A stretch of DNA of 64,000 bases from Kribbella pratensis (GTDB lineage Bacteria; Actinomycetota; Actinomycetes; Propionibacteriales; Kribbellaceae), in the NCBI RefSeq assembly GCF_004366075.1, contig NZ_SODU01000004.1, forward strand, positions 310,001 through 374,000. Direction: 5' to 3'. The notes beneath the pieces were generated by a model. The model did no database searches, was not told where the DNA came from, and saw nothing but the letters and a program-made list of their open reading frames with translations. Below, piece after piece: positions 1 to 8,484 of this stretch. Made by a program: the position numbers and the translations under genes. Every line of letters begins with the position of its first letter. Positions within the stretch are counted from its first letter, which is position 1.

Positions 1-346
1 GCTGCTGCTCACCGAGTGCCCGGCGGACGCCGTAGCTGAACGCGGCCGCCTTCACCAGTGGGCCGCCGGCGGTGGCCGAGAACAGCGACATCAGCGCTGC
101 CGCGTTCGTCGTCACGGTGGTCGCGTTGTCGGTGATCGTGTCGACCTTCGCCAGCTGGGCGTTCGTGGTCGCCACCGTGGTGGTCACCTCGCCGAGCAGC
201 GGGACGCTGGAGTCGGAGACGCCCTTCACCATGATCCGGGTCTCGTCGAACACCTTGCCGAGCTTCAGGATCGGATAGGCCAGCAGGCCCACCAGGATGA
301 GCAGCGCGCAGGCGGCTATCAGCCCCGCGACTTCACCGACGCTCAT
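1..346 (-). CDS. DUF948 domain-containing membrane protein (3' end outside window)
   Basis: This reading frame starts at ATG 346 and runs off the left edge, so only about 115 N-terminal residues are visible. The protein opens MSVGEVAGLIAACALLILVG, a single N-terminal membrane helix. A Val/Thr-rich amphipathic stretch follows (about residues 35-95), as in DUF948 proteins, which are small single-pass proteins of unknown function with a predicted coiled-coil tail. In actinomycetes a DUF948 gene commonly lies between rarA/rpsD and alaS, and rarA is indeed upstream here at 1579-3036. The family call is firm for the visible part; the cellular role is unknown. Confidence 0.75.
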   Translation of the reverse strand, partial: MSVGEVAGLIAACALLILVGLLAYPILKLGKVFDETRIMVKGVSDSSVPLLGEVTTTVATTNAQLAKVDTITDNATTVTTNAAALMSLFSATAGGPLVKAAAFSYGVRRALGEQQ

Positions 347-501
347 GGAAACGATCCACCTTCCGTAGCGACCTCATGCGACCTGTCGCGAACTCTGTGC
401 GACTTTGTGGACCGCCCGACCTTATCGCGCGCCCCTGTAGCACTCCGCTCCAGGACACCATCCCTCACATCACAGTCCCTCACCAAACCGCCTCGCGAGG
501 G

Positions 502-1209
502 TCAGGAGCTGCCCCGTTCGCAGGCGATTCCGTCGCCGTTGCGGTCGAGCTCCGGGGTGTAACCGGGATCGCCGCGGTACAGCGGCGCCTTCCCGGCGGC
601 CCGGACCTCGGCGCAGTTCCGGTAGACGACCGCCGGCGTGCTGCTGGGCGTGGTGCTGGGCGTGGCCGACGGTACGGCGGTGCTCGCGGTCGGTGTCGGC
701 GTACTGGGTGACGAGGTCGGCGTGCTGGTCGTCGGGGTCGTTGCCCCCGGCGTCGTCGGCGTCGTCGGTGTCGTCGTCGCCGGGGTGCTTGCTGACGGGG
801 AGGTGGATGACGGGGTGGGTGACGTGGTGCTTGCCGAGGGGGTGCCCGGTGGGGCGCCCGTCGTGGGGTCCGAGGTGGTCGGGTTGCTCGTGCCCGCGCC
901 GGTGAGCGGCGTGTTGGACGTGGAGCCTGCGCTGGTATGCGGTGCGAGTGGGTTCAACGGCTTTCCGACCGGGAGCGACGGGCGCGTGCTCGAACGCGTC
1001 GTACCGTCCGACCGATCGATCGTCGGTCTGAACGAGCTGCCGGCCTGCGGTTCCTGGCCGGTCTCCGAGTGCTGGGACCTGAACGGGAACAGGAACACCG
1101 CGGCGGCCAGCACAGCGACCGCTGCCGCGCCTGCACCGAGCTTGAGCACCGGCGGACGCTTGCGAAGATGCCGTGGACCGTTCTGGGGATGGGGCTGCCT
1201 CAAAACCAA
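502..1209 (-). CDS. Secreted/membrane-anchored excalibur calcium-binding domain protein
   Basis: This 235-residue protein has a basic N-terminus, one hydrophobic helix (about residues 25-42) and a long Thr/Ser/Pro-rich linker (about 60-190). Its C-terminal excalibur domain contains YRNCAEVRAAGKAPLYRGDP and ends DRNGDGIACE, the DxDxDGxxCE calcium-binding loop with its paired cysteines. Such proteins are exported, with the domain displayed outside the membrane. The start is a TTG: either the one at 1209 or the one two codons later, the latter 8 bases behind GGAAGG. The linker is low-complexity sequence typical of wall-spanning spacers. The biological role of excalibur proteins is largely unknown. 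Confidence 0.8.
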   Translation of the reverse strand: MVLRQPHPQNGPRHLRKRPPVLKLGAGAAAVAVLAAAVFLFPFRSQHSETGQEPQAGSSFRPTIDRSDGTTRSSTRPSLPVGKPLNPLAPHTSAGSTSNTPLTGAGTSNPTTSDPTTGAPPGTPSASTTSPTPSSTSPSASTPATTTPTTPTTPGATTPTTSTPTSSPSTPTPTASTAVPSATPSTTPSSTPAVVYRNCAEVRAAGKAPLYRGDPGYTPELDRNGDGIACERGSS

Positions 1210-1255
1210 TACCTTCCGCCCCCAGGCCGAGATGCAGCTTACCGACTCGAACCCT

Positions 1256-1582
1256 TCAATCGAAGCTCACGGTCAGTGCCTGCACGGCTCCGTCCGGCGC
1301 CCAGCGCAGCTCCATCGAACCGGTTCCACCACCTGACCAGCGGAAACGCGCCCGCTCGTCGCCGTCCTCGAGCAGCGTCATGGCCTCGAGCAGCGTCATG
1401 GTCTCGGCCGGCGGATTCTCCCGGTACGCCGCTGCGATCGCCGTCCGCCCCTCGAACGGCCCGACCGGGACGCCGACGAACCGCATCGTCGCGTCCGCGG
1501 CGAACCGATCGGCGAACGTGTCCCAGTCGCCTGTCGTCACCGCCAGGTTGAAGGCGTCGACGTGGTTCGCCGTACGACTCAC
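1256..1582 (-). CDS. SnoaL-like / NTF2-fold protein
   Basis: This 108-residue protein begins MSRTANHVDAFNLAVTTGDW and has the pattern of SnoaL-like NTF2-fold proteins. A helix is followed by DWDTFADRFAADATMRFVGV, then a P-F-EGR-AIAAAYR segment and C-terminal strands. Members include small hydrolases, cyclases and many proteins of unknown substrate. The GTG start overlaps the rarA stop by four bases (GTGA), so it is probably translated coupled to rarA. An 18-bp perfect tandem duplication lies inside the gene, giving MTLLEA followed by MTLLED. The reaction cannot be inferred. Confidence 0.7.
   Translation of the reverse strand: MSRTANHVDAFNLAVTTGDWDTFADRFAADATMRFVGVPVGPFEGRTAIAAAYRENPPAETMTLLEAMTLLEDGDERARFRWSGGGTGSMELRWAPDGAVQALTVSFD
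1366..1401. repeat. 18-bp perfect tandem duplication inside the SnoaL-like gene
   Basis: The unit CCTCGAGCAGCGTCATGG occurs twice back to back (1366-1383 and 1384-1401). Being 18 bp long it stays in frame and inserts six residues (MTLLE plus one) into the protein. It looks like a recent slippage or duplication event. Confidence 0.9.
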
Positions 1583-3036
1583 TTGCGGTCCCGGAGGATC
1601 TTGCGGATGGCGGCGACGCGGTCGGCGTACGCCGCTTCGCCGCCGCGGCGGGTGGGTTTGTAGTAATCGGTGCCGTCGATCACGTCCGGCGCGTACTGCT
1701 GCGGGAGGACGCCGCGCGGGTCGTCGTGGGAGTACTGGTACGACGAGCCGTGGCCGATCTTCTTCGCGCCGGCGTAGTGCGCGTCCCGCAGATGCGGCGG
1801 GACCGGGCCGACCTTGCCCGCCTTCACGTCCGCGATCGCGGCGTCGACGGCCATGATCACCGCGTTGGACTTCGGCGCCAGCGCGAGCGCGACGACCGCC
1901 TGGGCGAGGTTGATCCGCGCCTCCGGCATACCGATCAGCTGCACCGCCTCAGCGGCCGCGATCGCGACGCCGAGCGCGGTCGGGTCCCCCATACCGATGT
2001 CTTCGCTGGCCGAGATCACCAGCCTGCGCGCGATGAACCGTGGATCCTCGCCCGCCTCGATCATCCGGGCCAGGTAGTGCATCGCCGCGTCGACGTCCGA
2101 ACCACGGATCGACTTGATCATCGCGGAAGTGACGTCGTAGTGCTGGTCTCCGGCCCGGTCGTACCGCACCGCAGCCCGGTCAACCGCCGTCTCCAGCGTC
2201 ACCAGATCAATCACCGCCCGAGCCGGCTCAGCTGCCTCGACCGGGTCGGTCGAGTCGGTCGGGTCGGTCGCCGGGGGCTCGGTGGCTTGCTGGTACTTGA
2301 GGGCTTGTTCGTGTTTGGCGCGGGCGCCGCCGGCGGCGGCTTCCAGGTAGGTGAGGGCCCGGCGGGCGTCTCCGCCGGCCATGCGGAGCAGGTGATCCCG
2401 CGCGTCCGCGGCCAGCTCGAACTCGCCGTTCAGCCCGCGCTCGTCGGCCAGCGCCCGGTCCAGCAGGAGCGCGATGTCGTCGTCGGTCAGCGACTCCAGC
2501 GTCAGCAGCAGACTGCGAGAGAGCAGTGGTGAGATGACCGAGAAGAACGGGTTCTCGGTGGTCGCGGCGACCAGGGTCACCCAGCGGTTCTCGACACCCG
2601 GCAGGAGCGCGTCCTGCTGAGCCTTCGTGAAGCGGTGCACCTCGTCGATGAACAGTACGGTCTCGACCGCGCCGGTTGCGCGGGACAGATCCCGGCGCGC
2701 GGCGTCGATCACCTGCCGTACGTCCTTCACACCAGCGGTGACGGCGGACAGCTCGACGAACCTCCGGTTGGTCTGGTGCGAGACGACGGCCGCGATCGTC
2801 GTCTTGCCCGTCCCCGGAGGGCCCCAGAGCAGCAGCGACATCGGCTGGTCGCCCTCCACCAGCCGGCGCAACGGCGAGCCGGGCGCCAGCAGGTGCTGCT
2901 GACCTACCAGCTCGTCCAGACTGCGCGGCCGCATCCGCACCGCCAGCGGAGCCGCGGTGTGGTCCGCGTCCGCCAGACTCCCACCACCACGAGCCGGCGC
3001 CGGCGCACCCGGAAGATCGAACAACCCATCACTCAC
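1579..3036 (-). CDS. rarA: Replication-associated recombination protein A (RarA/MgsA), AAA+ ATPase
   Basis: RarA is a clamp-loader-like AAA+ ATPase acting at stalled replication forks. The 485-residue protein has Walker A GPPGTGKTTIA (about residues 71-81), Walker B LFIDEVHR, the sensor region ATTENPFFSVISPLLSRS, and the C-terminal RarA tetramerisation domain with GDPTALGVAIAAAEAVQLIG and the LRDAHYAGAKKIGHG segment. A Thr/Asp/Ala-rich insert (about 245-275) is longer than in E. coli. The start is GTG 3036. The gene is followed by an overlapping SnoaL-like gene, then the DUF948 gene, as in actinomycete core order. Confidence 0.95.
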   Translation of the reverse strand: MSDGLFDLPGAPAPARGGGSLADADHTAAPLAVRMRPRSLDELVGQQHLLAPGSPLRRLVEGDQPMSLLLWGPPGTGKTTIAAVVSHQTNRRFVELSAVTAGVKDVRQVIDAARRDLSRATGAVETVLFIDEVHRFTKAQQDALLPGVENRWVTLVAATTENPFFSVISPLLSRSLLLTLESLTDDDIALLLDRALADERGLNGEFELAADARDHLLRMAGGDARRALTYLEAAAGGARAKHEQALKYQQATEPPATDPTDSTDPVEAAEPARAVIDLVTLETAVDRAAVRYDRAGDQHYDVTSAMIKSIRGSDVDAAMHYLARMIEAGEDPRFIARRLVISASEDIGMGDPTALGVAIAAAEAVQLIGMPEARINLAQAVVALALAPKSNAVIMAVDAAIADVKAGKVGPVPPHLRDAHYAGAKKIGHGSSYQYSHDDPRGVLPQQYAPDVIDGTDYYKPTRRGGEAAYADRVAAIRKILRDRK

Positions 3037-3093
3037 CCGAAGAGCCTATCCGCCCGCACCGACACCCCAAGCACAACCGAGGTGGACCGCTGA

Positions 3094-3138
3094 TTTGCGG
3101 AAAGAATTCGGCACCCAGCGCAACATTCTTTCCGCAAA
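3094..3138 (-). terminator. Inverted repeat, probable terminator downstream of the 3191-4126 gene
   Basis: Arms TTTGCGGAAAGAAT (3094-3107) and ATTCTTTCCGCAAA (3125-3138) are perfectly complementary over 14 bp with a 17-nt loop. A second stem, GCCGGGT/ACCCGGC, lies at 3150-3173. Both fall between the stop of the upstream minus-strand gene (3191) and the rarA start (3036). They may end the upstream operon, or the AT-richer first repeat may be an operator for rarA. Confidence 0.55.
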
Positions 3139-3190
3139 GGCGGGGAACTGCCGGGTGACTCGCAGTACCCGGCCCGCCGTGGTGGGTGGG

Positions 3191-4126
3191 TTATCTACTT
3201 GGGCCGGGTGGGCGGTTGTGGGGGTTGCGGAGGGCTCGGGCGTCGCGGCGGGTGACCGGCGGTGGTGTGTCGAGGGTGTTGGTGAGGTCGGTGCGGACAG
3301 AGCGGAGCTGGGCCTGGGCGGGGTCGAGCCGGGTGGCGACGGCGTGATCGTGGTCCCGCCAGTTGTCGCGGGATTCTTTGAGGTACAGCGCGACCGCGGG
3401 CGTCTTCATCAGCACGTCGGCCCACAGCGGGGCACCGGTGAGCTCCACACTCGCGCTGTACGCGAACAACATCGAGAAGTTCCTCGCCTGCCGGGCGAAC
3501 ATCGGGCGCCGGCTGATCGGGGTCTCCTGACGCCGCGCGAGATCGAGCCGGTCGTCCATCAGTCGCTGCCCCTGCCGCACCAGGTCGTCGGCCGCGGCAC
3601 GCAACGGTTCGCTCACCCGGACCTTTGCGCCCTCCGCGATCACGTCCCGCAGAACGCTCGCTCGCGCCAGCCGGGTCAGCGACTGCGCAAGCCATTCATC
3701 GTCCCGCGCGGGCAGCTCCACCCGTCCGCCGTACGCGTCGGCGAAGTCCTTCCGGAGGTCCGCGATGGCCGTGGCCGGCATCGTCCGGCCGTCCATCGCG
3801 GCCCGGTTGACGGCCTGGGCGGACGCCTCCTCGAGGCTCAGGCCCCACTGGTTCTCCGGGTCGAGGGCAAGATCGGCCGCCGCCACCAGGATCTGCTCGG
3901 CGTCCGTTCCTTCCGGATCCAGGCGTGCGTCGTCCAGGTCGAGCTTGCGCCACCAATACGCCAGCCGGTCCGCCGTACGCCGCTCCTTGTCGGGCGCGCC
4001 CGCCGGAAACGCCTGCTCGTACCGGTCGAGCGCGAGCAGTGCCTCCGCAGCGAACAGATCCACCACCTGCTGCGCCGCGACGAGCTCGTCCCGGCTCGGC
4101 TCCCGCAGCTCGGCCCGCGGGCTCAT
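3191..4126 (-). CDS. Uncharacterised protein, helical, cytosolic
   Basis: I do not recognise this 311-residue protein. I place the start at ATG 4126 (MSPRAELREPSRDELVAAQQ), which overlaps the stop of the upstream 83-residue gene as ATGA; the open frame extends further upstream, but that part is only the shadow of the neighbour. It is largely alpha-helical, charged and has no signal peptide or membrane helix. An Arg/Pro-rich tail follows about residue 280. Four-base coupling with the small gene upstream suggests a joint function. Confidence 0.6.
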   Translation of the reverse strand: MSPRAELREPSRDELVAAQQVVDLFAAEALLALDRYEQAFPAGAPDKERRTADRLAYWWRKLDLDDARLDPEGTDAEQILVAAADLALDPENQWGLSLEEASAQAVNRAAMDGRTMPATAIADLRKDFADAYGGRVELPARDDEWLAQSLTRLARASVLRDVIAEGAKVRVSEPLRAAADDLVRQGQRLMDDRLDLARRQETPISRRPMFARQARNFSMLFAYSASVELTGAPLWADVLMKTPAVALYLKESRDNWRDHDHAVATRLDPAQAQLRSVRTDLTNTLDTPPPVTRRDARALRNPHNRPPGPSR

Positions 4127-4374
4127 TGCCTGCCGTCCAGCTCGGCCTGTACGCGCTCGACGGCTTCCGCCCGGCGCCGGAGCCGGTCGAACCGCTCGGA
4201 CTTCTCCGGGTCGGCCGGCTGGTAGTCGGCGTCCTCCGCGGCCTCGGTCGGGATGTACCACCAGCGGTCGGCGTACCAGGTCGGACCGACCTCCATGCCG
4301 GCGAGCATCGGCGTCGCCTCGCCGGAGGCCAGCAACTCACGCATGCGCTCTTGTGACAGCTTGTCGTCCGTCAT
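4123..4374 (-). CDS. Small uncharacterised protein
   Basis: This 83-residue protein (MTDDKLSQERMRELLASGEA) has an aromatic centre, GPTWYADRWWYIPTEA, and a charged helical C-terminus. Its start immediately follows the stop of the 4375-5064 membrane-protein gene, and its stop overlaps the start of the next gene (ATGA). The three are therefore probably one translationally coupled unit. No family is recognised. Confidence 0.6.
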   Translation of the reverse strand: MTDDKLSQERMRELLASGEATPMLAGMEVGPTWYADRWWYIPTEAAEDADYQPADPEKSERFDRLRRRAEAVERVQAELDGRQ

Positions 4375-5064
4375 TCACCCGACTGTAGGCCGCCGAGGGG
4401 CGAACACGAGGTGCCAGGTGCCGCTGCGCCGGAGCAGCACGATCGTCGGGACCTGCAGTACGACGATCGTCGCGACGGTGATCACCGGGTCGGTGGCCGG
4501 TACGACGGAGATCGGCAAGGTGTACGCCACGACGATCCGCACGATCCCGTCGATGATCGTCGCGATCCCCCACCACACCGTGATCCACTTCCACGCGTCC
4601 CGGAATCGCGCGTTCGTCTCCCACAGCTGCTCCATCAGCCGCGCCCGCCGCGGCATCATCGCCAGCGTGACGATGTAGGTCAGCGGCTGCGGGTGCCGCA
4701 GCGACCACAAGGTGATGCCGGCAAACGGCAGACTGATCCACGCGTTCCGGACGAGCAACAGCCGCGCGTCCCCACCCAGCACGGCGACCACCGAACTCGC
4801 CACCATGCTCAGCACGACCGCCATCCCGACCAGGTCCGTACGGCGGGTGCGCACGAGCGACACCGCCGAGCTGATCAGGCCCGGGACGATCCCGACGAGC
4901 AGCGCGGTCAGGTCACTCGCGCCGAGCGCCCGCAGACCGTAGAAGAGCGCGAGCGGGAGAGCGATGTCGACGACGAGGAGCCGGGGACCTCTGTGCGTAC
5001 TGGGCATGCCGAGAGCGTCGCCCACCGACCCGCCGCCCAGCATCGAGCCGACGGCTGTTCGCAC
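4375..5064 (-). CDS. VC0807-family integral membrane protein
   Basis: This is a 229-residue protein with about six hydrophobic helices (for example LLVVDIALPLALFYGLRALG, LVGMAVVLSMVASSVVAVLG and ITVATIVVLQVPTIVLL). The charged loop carrying RRARLMEQLWETNARFRDAW before a WKWITVWWGIATIIDG helix is typical of VC0807-family proteins, whose function is unknown. The GTG start at 5064 has no clear ribosome binding site, and ATG 5007 is an alternative that trims 19 residues. It heads a short operon with the two small cytosolic genes downstream. Confidence 0.65.
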   Translation of the reverse strand: MRTAVGSMLGGGSVGDALGMPSTHRGPRLLVVDIALPLALFYGLRALGASDLTALLVGIVPGLISSAVSLVRTRRTDLVGMAVVLSMVASSVVAVLGGDARLLLVRNAWISLPFAGITLWSLRHPQPLTYIVTLAMMPRRARLMEQLWETNARFRDAWKWITVWWGIATIIDGIVRIVVAYTLPISVVPATDPVITVATIVVLQVPTIVLLRRSGTWHLVFAPRRPTVG

Positions 5065-5081
5065 CTAGACCAAAGTCGAAG

Positions 5082-5897
5082 TCAGAACCGGAACCGCACG
5101 ATGCGCGTGGATCGTGTGAAGCCCGGGATGAGGTTCATCAGGCGGTACAGGCGACGTACGGTCGCGGGCGCCTTGCTCATCAGCACCGGTGCGTCGTTCA
5201 TCGGCGCCTCGTCGACGTACTCGAGCCGCGGGTGCCAGTCCGCCAGAGCGGCCGGGTCGTCGAAGCCGGACCGGAACAGCGCGTTGTACCTGCGCCCGAC
5301 CGGATCCCACTTCGACATGCGCCAGGCGCCGACCGACACCGTGTCGACCTGGATCTGACCGGTGGGAAACGCGTCGACGACGCTGGTCAGCAGCCGACGG
5401 ATCTCGGTCTCGGTGAGGTAGGGCAGCAAGCCCTCGGCGATCATCAGCCCCGGACGGCCGCGCGGTATGCGTTCCAGCCAGGTCAGGTCGGTGACGCTGG
5501 AGTCGATCAAGGTGTAGTGCTCGCGCGGCGGGAGGATCTGCCGGCGCAGTTCGATGACGGACGGGTAGTCCAGGTCGTACCAGTCGACGGTGGCCGGCGG
5601 ATCGATCCGGTACACCCGGGCGTCGAGACCGCAGCCCAGGTGCAGCACCACCGCATCCGGATGATCGGCGAGGAAGCCGCGCGCCCAGTCGTCGTGCGCC
5701 TTGGCGCGCGCCACAGCGGACAGACCGATCTGGCTGGTGCCGAACCTGCGGCTCTCGTACGCCGGATCGAGGCGGCGCATCGCCAGCTCGGCGTACTCGT
5801 CGCCGAGGATCGGGTCCGTCAGCCGATTGTCCAGCGCCTTGGCCCGCAGGACCGGGGCGAGGGTCCGCTGTACTCCGACGAGATCACCGTCTTGCAC
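5082..5897 (-). CDS. Class I SAM-dependent methyltransferase, TcmP/leucine carboxyl methyltransferase type
   Basis: A SAM-dependent O-methyltransferase of the family that includes tetracenomycin TcmP. Visible motifs are VVLHLGCGLDARVYRID (SAM-binding loop), WYDLDYPSVIELRR (acidic residue for the ribose) and MIAEGLLPYLTETEIRRLL, the family signature. I prefer GTG 5897 (VQDGDLVGVQRTLAPVLRAK), giving about 271 residues, because the longer frame would run into the end of secA2. The substrate is unknown. The gene lies 28 bp behind secA2 on the same strand, so it may be read through from it. Confidence 0.8.
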   Translation of the reverse strand: MQDGDLVGVQRTLAPVLRAKALDNRLTDPILGDEYAELAMRRLDPAYESRRFGTSQIGLSAVARAKAHDDWARGFLADHPDAVVLHLGCGLDARVYRIDPPATVDWYDLDYPSVIELRRQILPPREHYTLIDSSVTDLTWLERIPRGRPGLMIAEGLLPYLTETEIRRLLTSVVDAFPTGQIQVDTVSVGAWRMSKWDPVGRRYNALFRSGFDDPAALADWHPRLEYVDEAPMNDAPVLMSKAPATVRRLYRLMNLIPGFTRSTRIVRFRF

Positions 5898-5925
5898 ACC
5901 GACGACGGTACTCCCGCCCGGCCGG

Positions 5926-8439
5926 CTACTTCTTCCGGTCCTCGTCGTCCGCGTCCCGCAGCTCCTCAGGCAGGTCATCAGCCCCACCGTCAGAGTCGTC
6001 GTCGGCGTCGCGGAGTTCTTCGGGGAGGTCCTCGTCGTCGGCGTCGCGGAGCTCTTCGGGGAGGTCGTCCTCGTCGAACTCCTCCGGGAGGATCTCCTCG
6101 GGCTCGGAGACCGATTCGGGCTTGATCGCGTTCCGCAGCCGGCCGAGGATCCGGTCCGCCTCGGTGCCGAACGGGTTGTCGTTGACCAGGTACGTCCAGG
6201 TCGCGGTCGGCCGCGGGATCCCGCTGCTCTCCTCGTTCAGCCCGTCGGAGGTGATCTCCGCCTCCGCGAACGTCTCGGCCGCGTCCTTCCAGGCGTCCTC
6301 GATGAGCGTGTCGAACGACGCGATCGCCGACTTGTTGAACTCGTCGATCGGCTTCAGGTGCACGATGCCGCCGGCCAGCGACCGCAGGTGGATGCCCTCC
6401 CGCAGGTCCGCCAGGTAGGCCAGGTGGTCGGTCCAGCGGCGGTCCAGGTGGCGCAACGCGATCCGCCGCACCGCGGCCTTCACCACGTCCTCGCCGACCT
6501 CGTCGACCAGTTCGTCGTACCGCTCCTTGGCGCGCTCGGCGAGCTCGTCCGCGGCCAGGTCCTCGGTCAGCACCTTCTCGCGGGTCTCGAGCAGGATCGC
6601 GCGCTGCTGTCCCGTGAGCCGGTTGTACTGCCACGTCGTACGGTGCAGCTCCGCGTTCGCGCCGTCCGCGACCCGCTGGGCGTGCTCGAGCACACCGACC
6701 GACTTGCGGTCCGTGAGCCGGCCGGTGTCGTCCGGGTGCGGGCGGAGGCCCGACGAAACGGAGTACCTCGTGACGAGCTCGTCGGCGAGGCTGGCGAAGA
6801 ACAGCGACCCACCCGGGTCACCCTGCCGTCCGGCGCGACCGCGCAGCTGGTCGTCCAGCCGCCGCGACGCGTGCAGACCGGTGCCGACGACGTAGAGGCC
6901 GCCGAGCTCGATGGCCTTGTCCTTGTCGTGGGTCTCGTCCTTGCCGCCCAGCCGGATGTCGGTACCGCGGCCGGCCATCTGCGTCGACACGGTCACGGTC
7001 CCCGGCACACCGGCCTCCGCGATGATCGCCGCCTCCTCGGCGTCGTTCTTCGCGTTCAGTACGACGTGCTCGATCCCGGCCGCCGCGAGCTTGTCGCTGA
7101 GCTGCTCGGACTCCTCGACGCTGTGCGTGCCGATCAGGATCGGCCGTCCGGTCTCGTGCACCTCGCCGATGTGCTTGACCAGCGCGTCGTTCTTCTGGTC
7201 GACGGTCAGGTACAACCGGTCCTGGTCGTCCTTGCGGATGTTCGGCTTGTTCGGCGGTACGACCGCGACCTCGACGTCGTAGAACTCCTGGAGCGACTCC
7301 CCCACGACGACCGCCGTACCGGTCATGCCGCACAGCGACTTGTACTGCTTGATCAGCGCCTGGACGGTGATGCTGTCGAGCACCTCGCCGGAGTCGCTGA
7401 CCGGCACGGCCTCCTTCGCCTCGACCGCGGCCTGCAGACCGTCCGGCCAGCGCTGCAGCTTGGCGATCCGGCCGCGGTTGTTGTTGATCAGGCTGACCTT
7501 GCCGTCGCGGACCAGGTAGTCGACGTCCTTGCGCAGCAGCACCTCGGCGTGCAGCGCGACGTTGATCTGGGTCAGGGTGTCGAGGTTCTCGTCGTCGTAC
7601 AGGTTGACGTCCTCGCCGAGCGCCTTCTCGACCTTGTCGGTGCCGCGATCCGTCAGCGCGACCGTCCGGCCGTCGCCGTCGATCTCGTAGTCGACCCCCG
7701 CGCGCAGCGTCCGGACGAGCTGGACGACATCGTCGTCGAGGGCCTCGTTCCGGGTCGCGCCGGCGAGCACCATCGGGACCCGGGCCTCGTCGATCAGGAC
7801 CGAGTCGGCCTCGTCCACGAGCGCCACGTCCGGCTCGACGGTGACCCGGTCCGCGACATCGGTGACGAGGCGGTCCCGCAGTACGTCGAAACCGATCTCG
7901 CTGACCGGGACGTAGCAAACCTCCGCCTGGTACGCCTCGCGGCGCTCCTCCGGCGTCGACGCCTGGCCGACGTGCGACACGGTGACGCCGAGCAGCTCGT
8001 ACACCGGGCCCATCCACTCGGCGTCGCGCTTGGCCAGGTAGTCGTTGACCGCCAGCACATGCACCCTGCGGCCGCCCACGGCGTACCCGGCGGCGGCGAT
8101 CGCGCCGGCCAGCGTCTTGCCCTCACCGGTCGCCATCTCGACGACCCGGCCCTGCAGCATCGCCAGCGCGCCGACGACCTGGCCGTCGAACGCGCGCTCG
8201 CCGATCGCGCGCTTCCCCGCGTCCCGGGCCAGCGCGAGGAACTCGATCTGCTCGTCCTCGTGCAGCCCGCCGGTGGTGCGCAGTTCCGCGACTGCCTCGG
8301 TGAGCTCTTCGTCGGTCAGGGAGAGGACCGATTCCTCCGCCTCGCCGACCAGCTGGGTGAGCCGTTCGTACGGGCCGAGATCGATCGAGCCGGGGCGCTG
8401 CAGCAGCCGGCGGAAGCGAGAAGCGATTTTCAGGGCCAT
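5926..8439 (-). CDS. secA2: Accessory preprotein translocase ATPase SecA2
   Basis: SecA2 drives export of a subset of proteins through the SecYEG channel in actinobacteria. The 837-residue protein shows MATGEGKTLAGAIAA (Walker A), DEADSVLIDEAR (DEAD box, Walker B), the helicase segment STQMAGRGTDIRLGG and the RGRAGRQGDPG motif. It is shorter than housekeeping SecA in the core and lacks the C-terminal zinc-binding motif. It instead ends in an acidic tail with three copies of DLPEELRDADD (about residues 791-835). The start is ATG 8439. No dedicated substrate or SecY2 gene is visible nearby. Confidence 0.9.
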   Translation of the reverse strand: MALKIASRFRRLLQRPGSIDLGPYERLTQLVGEAEESVLSLTDEELTEAVAELRTTGGLHEDEQIEFLALARDAGKRAIGERAFDGQVVGALAMLQGRVVEMATGEGKTLAGAIAAAGYAVGGRRVHVLAVNDYLAKRDAEWMGPVYELLGVTVSHVGQASTPEERREAYQAEVCYVPVSEIGFDVLRDRLVTDVADRVTVEPDVALVDEADSVLIDEARVPMVLAGATRNEALDDDVVQLVRTLRAGVDYEIDGDGRTVALTDRGTDKVEKALGEDVNLYDDENLDTLTQINVALHAEVLLRKDVDYLVRDGKVSLINNNRGRIAKLQRWPDGLQAAVEAKEAVPVSDSGEVLDSITVQALIKQYKSLCGMTGTAVVVGESLQEFYDVEVAVVPPNKPNIRKDDQDRLYLTVDQKNDALVKHIGEVHETGRPILIGTHSVEESEQLSDKLAAAGIEHVVLNAKNDAEEAAIIAEAGVPGTVTVSTQMAGRGTDIRLGGKDETHDKDKAIELGGLYVVGTGLHASRRLDDQLRGRAGRQGDPGGSLFFASLADELVTRYSVSSGLRPHPDDTGRLTDRKSVGVLEHAQRVADGANAELHRTTWQYNRLTGQQRAILLETREKVLTEDLAADELAERAKERYDELVDEVGEDVVKAAVRRIALRHLDRRWTDHLAYLADLREGIHLRSLAGGIVHLKPIDEFNKSAIASFDTLIEDAWKDAAETFAEAEITSDGLNEESSGIPRPTATWTYLVNDNPFGTEADRILGRLRNAIKPESVSEPEEILPEEFDEDDLPEELRDADDEDLPEELRDADDDSDGGADDLPEELRDADDEDRKK
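5929..6048 (-). repeat. Tandem acidic repeats encoding the SecA2 C-terminal tail
   Basis: Three copies of DLPEELRDADD are encoded here. The first two are directly adjacent (36-bp period); the third follows a short DSDGGAD spacer. The DNA copies are nearly identical (the CTCTTCGGGGAGGTC segment recurs), suggesting recent duplication inside the gene. Confidence 0.8.
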
Positions 8440-8484
8440 GATGCAGGCAACGTACAGCCTTGGGCGGTCGTTCCGCAGGTCAGG

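Noticed and set aside
638..1336. Val/Gly-rich plus-strand frame resembling a membrane protein
   Set aside because: It is antisense to the Thr/Ser/Pro-rich linker of the excalibur protein; Thr codons read backwards give Val/Gly.
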